A stretch of 56,596 nt of DNA from positions 1-56,596 of the forward strand of contig JAPEVF010000271.1 in NCBI GenBank assembly GCA_029747585.1, read 5' to 3'. The translations under genes were made by a program, and so were the position numbers. The DNA comes from Pleurotus djamor. Lineage: Eukaryota; Basidiomycota; Agaricomycetes; Agaricales; Pleurotaceae. Shown here piece by piece: positions 49,852 through 56,596 of this stretch. The notes under the pieces are model-generated. The model did not search any database and had not been told where the DNA came from. It saw only the letters and a program-made list of their open reading frames with translations. Numbering within the stretch: position 1 is the first letter of the stretch; every line of letters begins with the position of its first letter.

Positions 49852-49934
49852 GACTCCATAGCTAAGTGGTTATAGCATGCGATTGCAGTTAAACCAGTCA
49901 TCGCAGGGTCCCGTGTTCAAATCACGGTGGGGTC
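49852..49934 (+). tRNA. tRNA-Cys (anticodon GCA) with an 11-nt intron
   Basis: All arms fold: acceptor GACTCCA with TGGGGTC (one T-G pair), D stem GCTA/TAGC, anticodon stem TGCGA/TCGCA, T arm CCGTG-TTCAAAT-CACGG. The loop between the anticodon stem halves is 18 nt: TT, GCA (49885-49887), G, then an 11-nt insert (49889-49899), then A. This puts an intron one base 3' of the anticodon, the canonical nuclear tRNA intron site. GCA reads cysteine codons. A six-T run at 49962-49967 can end Pol III transcription. No CCA is encoded, as expected for a eukaryote. Confidence 0.9.
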
Positions 49935-50610
49935 TATGTTCCAGTGACCACTCATGCCCACTTTTTTCTTGAATCGACCTTATGTAGTCCTAACTAGCCC
50001 TTCCGCGCATGCTCAGGGTCTCAGGCCACAGTACCGGGGGGGGGGGGGCACAAACTTTCGCGCGTGTTATTGGAACCTAGGATGTTGATCGCACAACACA
50101 AGTTTCTTCCCACAGGGAAATTGATTGAGTCAATAGAATGCATGTGCATAAAATCCTTGATCAACGTCACCGTGCAAGTGCATGTATGACATGTTGTCCC
50201 CGTTGTCTGTATTTGTGTTCTGAGCCTTCATTTAGGGAGGCCATGCCCCCTAAGTCCGTGGTCCGCGGACAGCATGCCTGATGCATGTCCGCTTTCCCAC
50301 GGTCCTCGGGGTTAAGAAGCCATTGAAAAGCACCAAAATCAGCCTTTGAATTGCTGAAATAGTTAGTTTTAACTAATTTGACATTCAGTATACGTCAATC
50401 TGCTCATAATTCGAAGGAACCTTAAGCTACAATGGCTGTACATCACTGCTAGCCACAAGCTCTCTTGACAACCAGATTCTGTATTTACCCCTGAGCCTCC
50501 TTAGCTTCGCCAGGGTCACTCTCTCAATGGGTAATCAACGTTCAACATGATATTTGTGGCCTAAGCATCCCCTTTGATATCCAAGTAATTGTAGTAGTGA
50601 TAGGCTACAG
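49935..50610. other. Intergenic stretch with a poly-G run and an imperfect hairpin
   Basis: Contains a 13-G run (50036-50048) and an imperfect inverted repeat of about 22-bp arms (about 50254-50312, around GTCCGCGGACAGCATGC and GCATGTCCGC). It should also hold the 5' end of the zinc-finger gene, whose first exon I could not place. Confidence 0.4.
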
Positions 50611-50885
50611 GAAGTCTCAGTCTCAGCTCAAGCTGAGCATGACAGTAAGCAGTTCCACAATGAGCGGGGCAGGGTTGGCGAAGGTGTGCCAATCGCGCCA
50701 TTCTGCGGGGGTAGTGTCGACGGCTCGAGCTCTGGTAAAAACTTGCAGTATCCGGAGCACCATCGTGGTATGTGTTTCATTCATTCCGTAATCGTTTCCA
50801 TGCTGACTTGGAGTTGTCTAGTCGTGTCGGACATAGACGATGGTGCACTAAGCACCCAGCTTGACACAGCTGATGCTCGTATTGG

Positions 50886-51262
50886 TGTATGGGGCGCAAA
50901 GTGTAAAAGTAATACTTTTATAAAGCGCACCTTAATATTCGCTCCCCCCTCCCTAAATTAAAGAGAGAATGTGAGTAAGAAGTGTATATTACAATATCAT
51001 GCTTTGACTTGAAAGTGGGGGGGACTTGGAAATTTTCGGGGGGGGAAGTCGTGGCACTTGTGGGGGGGGGAACAATTTTGCTATTGACCGTGAGAGTCAT
51101 TTACTGATCGTGGGAGCGGACTTCGTCAGGGTGCCTGTCAGCGAAATTGACTGTGGAAATAAATGAGCACAACCCTGCAAAGAGTTCTCATGGTCAATAA
51201 AATTGCTCCACGGTCAAAATTGAAGTTCCCACAGTAAGTAATAGTTGATCTCGAAACCTGGT
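50886..51262 (+). repeat. Left inverted arm of the transposon
   Basis: Aligns inverted with 51705-52067. The outer 100 bp match almost exactly (CGCAAAGTGTAAAAGTAATA and so on); further in, small indels and substitutions accumulate. The inner limit is approximate. Confidence 0.75.
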
Positions 51263-51704
51263 CAAGGCGGAAACCGTCGAACGGTAGCATTGTATAGTCA
51301 AAGCCCACTATCTGTGCAGCCTACGTGAGGCTGTATATCTATCAGCGAATTATCTCACCGTCAACTGCGGATTTCGGCGCTGTGTGGACTTGAATAGAGA
51401 AAAGGAGCCAGTCACGCGTGTCCAGGGGTCTTCGAACTGTGTGGGAACGAGTTATTGACGGTGGGAACCACATATTATTGAGTGTGAGAAAGACGTACTG
51501 ATCCTGGGAATAACTGAGCTCCTAGCGATCGCGTGATCTCCCCTTTTGTGCCGAGCAAGTCGTTAAAATTCCGAGCAGAGCTCCTCGAGGAAAGATAAGT
51601 GCTTAGGAAGACTTTTAAAGACATGACTAGGCTGATCTAACTATCATATCTGATATTAAGTAGCCTTTGAGCAGTGAGCCGACGGTTTTCTCGATTTGGG
51701 ACTT

Positions 51705-52067
51705 CGAGGTAGGTCTCTACTTACTGTGGGAACTGACCGTGGAACCATTTTACTGACCCTGGGAACTCCGAGCAGGGTTGCGCTCATTTGTTTCCACAGT
51801 CAGTTATGTTGTCAGGCACCCTTATCAATGTCGCTCCCACGATCAGTAAATAGTTCTCACGATCAATAACAAATTCTTCCCCCCCCCGCAAGTGCACGAC
51901 TTCCCCCCCTCCCGGAAAATTCCAAGTCCCCCCCACTTTNAAGTCAAAGCCCCCCAATGAAGTCTATACTTCTTATTCACATTTTCTCNTTTAATTTAGG
52001 GAGGGGGGNAGCGAATATTAAGGTGCGCTTTATAAAAGTATTACTTTTACACTTTGCGCCCCATACA
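51705..52067 (-). repeat. Right inverted arm of the transposon
   Basis: Inverse partner of 50886-51262; includes C-runs matching the G-runs of the left arm. Confidence 0.75.
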
Positions 52068-52870
52068 TATTGGTGGTCTGGTAGAGCCCCATAGTTATGG
52101 CCGCGCCGACGTTGCTACTGCGTCCCGCGATTCCCACCTGCTTGCTTTTCCTGATGCCGTGGACCTTCCGACAACGTTCCCGGAGTCATTCGTGACGTTT
52201 CTACCTATCCTCGGCCCCCACCCAAACTTCAACAAGACGCGCATGGTCCGCGAGTTCCTTGTGAATGAGGATACCCTAGGATCGCAACACCCAAAGCCTA
52301 CGACCGGGCATCAAAATGACATAGCAGGGGTCGAGTGTGCTACCCCGGTGGCTAAAAGAGTCGTGGGGAGCCCAGCGATCGAAATGGCCGCCGCCAAACG
52401 GCGCGCCGGCGAAGCTAAATACCGTTGCAACATATGCGGGCGGTTTTTCACGACGAGCCGAAACCTGAAGTGTAGGTCTCCTCTTCCTTCTTTCCTTCCT
52501 CACCCCCATTTTCCTGGCTAGTTGTGCGATGTGCGTCGTGTGTGTGTGTGTGTCCTGTTGTTGTCTTAGGCGTCACTTTCCCCCCTTACTCATCATTTCC
52601 TTTCTTAGATCACATCGATGCTCATGAAGGTGTCAAAGGCTTTCAGTGTCGTACGTGCCGGAAATCGTTCACAAGGCGCTCTGATGTGAAGCGCCATGAA
52701 CAGAAATGCAAGGGGTACACTAGGTAGATCAAGCGACTATCCTGGGCGTCATATTTTTTGATGTACATACTCTATTCTTGCTGTTTGAGCACCCCGCACA
52801 ATTGTACTTTTTCAATGTCCATCACGCTGTTTTACACTACTACACAATCTTCATGGATATCCTCGGGAAA

Positions 52871-55470
52871 TCAAGCGTGGAATGTTACCTCCCAGACCCT
52901 GATACACCCATCCGCGCCGCCACTGACCAGTTTCCCCACCTTCGCATCATCCGCAATCCAAAGCACGACGTTCACCCCACCCGGGTTGGCGTTCTTGATC
53001 GCGATATTCTTCATCGGGCGCTCAACGCTCCAAACGTAGACATGTGTATCCAAAGACCCGGAAACACAATGCCTGGAATCGGCGGTCCAGGAAAGCGAGT
53101 TAACGCGTGCGGAATGGAACGACCACCGAGAGGTTACAAGCTATGATGTATTGAAATGAATTTTAACGAGAACTCAAGCTAGTGGTACTGAGGGACTCAC
53201 ACTCTTGTCCTGAATATTGAACAGGCAGATACGACCACTCGACTGGATGCCCGACAATGAGGAGGAGCTTACGAAAGCAGTAGGTGAACACTTACATCAC
53301 CAGAGGATAAATACTTTCCGTCTGGAGAGACAGCCAGCGCGGAAACTACAGCCTTGTTTCCTTCAAGAACTGCCGTTTCCTTCAAGGATTTCCCGTCCCA
53401 TTCATGAAGATGGACTTTCATGTCCTACGCATTTGGGATTAGAGTTTGCATCTTTTTGGAGAAGATCAACTTACATCGCCACCAACAGCGACGATAGATC
53501 CCGTCGCGGCGATTGAATGTGGGGAGTACTTGGTCTTGAGATCGTGGACTCTTTGGTTCGACCTGAATGCTTCGACGCCATTGATCTCCGCGACGAAGAC
53601 GGTAGAATCTCCGGCAACGGCTATGGCACGGGGTTGAGACTCCGTGGCTGAAGCGGCGCTAGAAAAGGGTTGATCAGTTTGTTCTGGATCGGAAGAGGAA
53701 AGTCCAAAATGAACGCACGCGATGAACTCCTTCCCAGAAGCGGCGATCTCCCGAACCTTGTCGTCATAACTAACAGAGTAGATCGTTCCGTCAGACGGAG
53801 ACTTCGCCAGACCTGAGACGTAGCTGCCGTGTCCAGCACCATCTACGCTGTCCGACTCTGGAGATGCCGTTGAGAATGAAACGACGCGTCCGTCTACTGA
53901 GCCGGCCAAGAAGGTCTCTTTTGAGACGGACGTAATTGATGTGACAGATCGTGTTGGGCCCTAGCGAGAAGGACACGCGCTTAGATCTTCAAATACCACC
54001 GTCAGGAAAAGTAAACACACCTTGATAACGCGAGTTGGCTTGTCGCTATTCGCCCTTCTGTCAAAGACATTCAGGTCGCTCGACATTGACAACGAGACGA
54101 TATCTTCAGCCCCACTCCATACATTCCCGACTTGTTGATAGTCCACACCGGAGCCAACTGTCCAGCTCGTGACGGTTTTACGCGTCTCGACATCCCCTGA
54201 GGTGTGGGATTAGATTCGTATTGGACTTGAAGTTGACGCTGACTTACACAGCTTGACAGTACAGTCCGCTGATGAGGTAACGATCGACTTGCTGTCGGGA
54301 CTCCAGGCTGCGGCCATCTAGATATGGGAACGTATGAGACTACGAGCACACGACAAGATGGTAGAAATGGAATGGTCTACAATGCTGCCTTTATGTGGCG
54401 AGTCCGTAAATTCAGCGACTGCATCGCCGGTCTTTCCATCGTAAAGGAATATCTTGGAATCAGAGCCAACGCTGGCGAAGTGATCTCCAGACGGTGAGTA
54501 TCTAACGTCTTGAACGAATTTCGTGTGCGTTTTGATCGACTACATATCCCATGGCTTGAGGGATGCGCTGAAAGGATCCGGGAATATAGACCATACCTTG
54601 TCATACTTGTATGGAACACCTACAAATGAGTATTAACACACATCCGTAGGCTATTCAAGACGAGTGACGGAACCTTGATGGAAGACGATGGTGGTATCGT
54701 CACTCGCCGTAGCGGCACGGAAGGGCCGTTGATGTCGTATCGAGACCGCGTTGACGGCCTTGCTATGCCCGATGATCTCACCCGTGGATGAGCCGGTATC
54801 CATCATGAAAGCGTGACCGAATCTAACGCGACGCAATTCAGAGACACAGATATCGACGATGCTCAGTGCAACTCACTTCTCCTTGCCATCTCCAACAGCT
54901 ATGATACGTTTACTTTCTCCATCCCAAGCCAAGTCATTTCTAGTTGGAAAGAGTTGACCATTGTGGACGTTGGGAAGAGTTGAACACGCACACCCGACCT
55001 CCAAGAACTTTGTATTCGCCCTTCAAAATTTGCTCGTCGCCGACCGTATCCCAGACTCGTACTGTGTAGGAATAAGTGTTAGAGGAGTATGTCGCAGCCC
55101 CAAATATGCACGATTACATACCAGTACCGCTGATGTCTGCGGAAGCGCAGTAATATCCAGAGGGCGAGAGACGCGCGACGGTTGGATCCTTGATATGCTG
55201 AGAATACGCAATGCTAGCGGCAGGATTCTACAGCTATCTTCTGAGTCGATGGTTGGTATCAGTGTGATAGCCAACTAACATTAAGATCACGAATCTTGTC
55301 AAGGTTCGTTAGCATCAACAGGGCTCGATTGGAACAGGAATTGTGGGACATACGATTATGACTTTGCCATTTGAGTAGGCGACTTTGCCTTTCTCTGAGC
55401 TAAGCTTCGTAGATACACCGCGCGTGGTCAGTGGATTTGGAGCGTAGATTCCAGATGGCTTCGAGGACAT
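52871..55470 (-). CDS. AIP1: Actin-interacting protein 1 (WD40 repeat, WDR1 family)
   Basis: WD40 protein that works with cofilin to take apart actin filaments in cortical patches and cytoplasm. The start MSSKPSGIYAPNPLTTRG is at 55470. Segments in order over many exons: GVSTKLSSEKGKVAYSNGK, ADISGTVRVWDTVGDEQILK, ESKRIIAVGDGKEKFGHAF, GEIIGHSKAVNAVSIRHQRP, FRAATASDDTTIVFHQG, VQDVRYSPSGDHFASVGSD, AAAWSPDSKSIVTSSADCTV, and in the second propeller VHDLKTKYSPHSIAATG, AVSPDGKYLSSGDSSGRI, NSLAWTADSRHCVSGSLDTH and GGADGCIRVWEVTFHA with the stop at 52871-52873. Two seven-blade propellers of about 600 residues are expected and the repeat count fits. Gene name assigned from overall repeat pattern and the characteristic FGHAF/GEIIGHSK region. 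It converges with the disrupted zinc-finger gene. Confidence 0.9.
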
Positions 55471-56038
55471 GATGGTGGTGCGCAGGCGTAGCCTAAGTTA
55501 GTAGTGGCTGTGCCGATGGACTCAACCTTAGATAAGGGGTCTCAGGGGATGCGATTGGGTGACACNAAAAAACGCGAAATGATTAGACGCAGCATGGATA
55601 TACATGGGCAGAATGAGACGTCCGAGTGAGTCCGTAGAGTATCAGGCTTCAGGGAAGAACATGCAAATGCTAAACAAGACAGTTTGCTACATAGAAAGTC
55701 CGGGGAATGAGGTATGTATCCAAATGATAGGTAAGTGACATGAAAGCAAGCAAAATTAGCATTCCATGTCGTAAACGACATGGGCGTAAATAGGAAGAAC
55801 AAAGGTGCCTTCGTCTACGAAAGATATCATGTATATAGATCAAGGTCGAACGAATGAAGAGATNAAAAAAGGAAATACATGAGTAGGTCGCATGGTTCCT
55901 TGTTTCGTTGGTACAAATCGTGTGTTGCGTCCGTATGAGATGATAGTCATACATTAAGATAGAAATAGCGAAGATTTGAAAGGATCGTAAGTGGGTGTCG
56001 CGAGGAAGGAGAAGATCGAAAAAATAGATTCTGACCCG
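55471..56038. other. AIP1 upstream region and 3' flank of the Arg/Ser-rich gene
   Basis: 568 bp with two N bases (55566 and 55864). Both neighbours are on the minus strand. No further gene recognised. Confidence 0.45.
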
Positions 56039-56596
56039 TTAGCTCTCTGCAGAGCTGGACGAATCAGGAGGTGTAGGCAATCCCAAGCTTGCGGGAGCAC
56101 CAACAGCGGCATTGTCGACAGGATGTGGCTTTGTGGACGACCGAGTATGTCGGTCCCTGTCGTATCCTCGGTCGTGGTGGTGTGAACGGCTTCGTCTCTC
56201 CCTCTCCCTCTCACGGTCTCGGTCGGTAGTTGGACTCTGACTAGAGTCGACAACAACCATAGTGACCGGATCGCCATATTGGTAGGTGTGCGAGCGAGAA
56301 CGAGAATGCGAGCGATGTCGGCGGTGAGATTCGGTAGGTTCCCCACGTTGATAAGCAGGTGCTTCCGAATGAGATACTCTTCGTCGTCTCTCCTTCTCTC
56401 TCCTTCTTTCCTTCTCCTTTCTGCGTTCTCTTTCACTCTCACTCTCCTTGCTGTGCTGCCGTGAAGACTCATACCCATGGTCTCGATCGCGCCGAGAGCT
56501 ACTCTCTCTGTCGTGTCTCCTTTTCCTTCCGTCTATTCTCTCTGTCAGATTCCCGATAATGATCACGACTTCTTCTTCGCTCGTCCTTGTCTCTCT
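56039..56596 (-). CDS. Arg/Ser-rich (RS-like) protein, C-terminal part
   Basis: Open on the minus strand from the right window edge to a stop at 56039. The visible part is dominated by RE, RD and RS runs (ERERRKEKERRREKERRRR, SHRRHRSHSRSRSHTYQYGD, DRDRERERERRSRSHHHD), then a tail ending GLPTPPDSSSSAES. Such composition is typical of splicing-related or nuclear-speckle proteins, or of the disordered tail of a kinase or cyclin; the folded part lies outside the window. In the last 100 bases another frame is equally Arg-rich, so an intron or a different frame there is possible. Function not assignable. Confidence 0.6.
   Translation of the reverse strand, partial: RETRTSEEEVVIIIGNLTERIDGRKRRHDRESSSRRDRDHGYESSRQHSKESESERERRKEKERRREKERRRRVSHSEAPAYQRGEPTESHRRHRSHSRSRSHTYQYGDPVTMVVVDSSQSPTTDRDRERERERRSRSHHHDRGYDRDRHTRSSTKPHPVDNAAVGAPASLGLPTPPDSSSSAES

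Larger units (their letters stand above)
50886..52067. mobile_element. Non-autonomous fold-back DNA transposon
   Basis: 1182 bp with ends TGTATGGGGCGCAAAGTG and its inverse complement, flanked by TATTGG direct repeats (50880-50885 and 52068-52073). The inverted arms are about 360-375 bp each and imperfect. The arms carry G-runs or C-runs and a recurring motif of the type TTACTGATCGTGGGA/TGACCGTGGAA, also seen in the ~440-bp centre. No ORF of transposase size. Because both copies are followed by TG, the target duplication could be counted as 6 or 8 bp. The superfamily cannot be assigned by eye. Three N bases lie in the right arm (51940, 51989, 52009). Confidence 0.85.
50611..52727 (+). pseudogene. 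C2H2 zinc-finger protein gene split by a transposon
   Basis: Exons in one frame: 50611-50767 (begins EVSVSAQAEHDSKQF, contains PIAPFCGGSVDGSSSG), then after a GTATGT...CTAG intron 50822-50885 (VVSDIDDGALSTQLDTADAR). A 1.18-kb element lies there. The frame resumes at 52074 (GGLVEPHSYGRADVATASRD) and runs to 52471, ending in a zinc finger YRCNICGRFFTTSRNLK. The last intron joins it to exon 52619-52727: YHIDAHEGVKGFQCRTCRKS and FTRRSDVKRHEQKC. Finger 1 is C-x2-C-x12-H-x3-H; finger 2 is C-x2-C-x12-H-x4-C, so it ends in Cys not His. The stop is at 52725-52727. Likely a DNA-binding regulator. With the element in place the exon is interrupted by many stops. The 5' exon and start are not found. Only removal of the element, not splicing, is proposed; a rescue by splicing cannot be excluded. 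Confidence 0.8.

Noticed and set aside
50886..52067. CRISPR-like or tandem-repeat array in the G/C-run region
   Set aside because: The repeats are inverted arms of one transposon with variable spacing; no spacer structure, and the genome is eukaryotic.
55954..56478. Alternative minus-strand frame over the Arg/Ser-rich gene
   Set aside because: It is a frame shadow: the frame ending at 56039 has the consistent RS/RE composition and a plausible acidic Ser-rich tail.

Overview
This window is nuclear DNA of a filamentous fungus, almost certainly a mushroom-forming basidiomycete (Agaricomycetes). The support is: dense genes on both strands broken by many short GT-AG introns of about 50-60 nt; families typical of that group (Ppo-type fatty-acid dioxygenases, a DUF2235 hydrolase, an I66 protease-inhibitor-like protein, GH7 and GH11 enzymes with or without CBM1, a bicupin oxalate decarboxylase); and a nuclear tRNA-Cys with a short intron just 3' of the anticodon. 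Scattered N characters mark draft sequence, and at least three of them behave as spurious inserted bases.

Layout. 1-6.4 kb: two tandem Ppo genes (minus; the first cut by the window edge). 7.8-12.5 kb: a DUF2235 alpha/beta-hydrolase and an S9 serine peptidase (plus). 12.7-14.4 kb: a conserved unknown protein (minus). 15.2-16.6 kb: a secreted GH7-family protein whose catalytic motif is lost. 17.0-21.1 kb: ERG6 and RAD52 (minus). 21.6-29.8 kb: three tandem anion/vitamin-type MFS transporters (plus), with the 5' relic of a fourth between copies 1 and 2 and a small inverted-repeat element in the last intron of copy 2. 30.0-32.7 kb: an RNA-binding protein with three RRMs and MLLE-like C-terminal modules, resembling the endosomal mRNA transporter Rrm4. 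34.4-35.0 kb: an I66-like inhibitor. 36.5-37.5 kb: GH11 xylanase A with CBM1. 37.7-41.3 kb: three unknown, probably nuclear or cytosolic proteins (minus). 43.9-45.8 kb: a secreted oxalate decarboxylase. 46.0-49.4 kb: a head-to-head pair of near-identical small heat-shock protein genes and GH11 xylanase B. 49.85 kb: tRNA-Cys. 50.6-52.7 kb: a C2H2 zinc-finger gene split by a 1.2-kb non-autonomous transposon. 52.9-55.5 kb: actin-interacting protein 1. 56.0 kb to the end: the C-terminus of an Arg/Ser-rich protein.

There is no single pathway or operon. Housekeeping genes (ERG6, RAD52, AIP1) alternate with extracellular, plant-matter-related functions (GH7-like, two GH11, oxalate decarboxylase) and with locally duplicated families (Ppo x2, MFS x3 plus a relic, HSP20 x2, GH11 x2). 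Most notable are the transposon-split zinc-finger gene, whose reading frame closes exactly when the element and one target-site copy are subtracted, the GH7 protein lacking its catalytic acid/base, and the Rrm4-like protein. All calls come from reading the sequence by eye; no database search or splice predictor was run.
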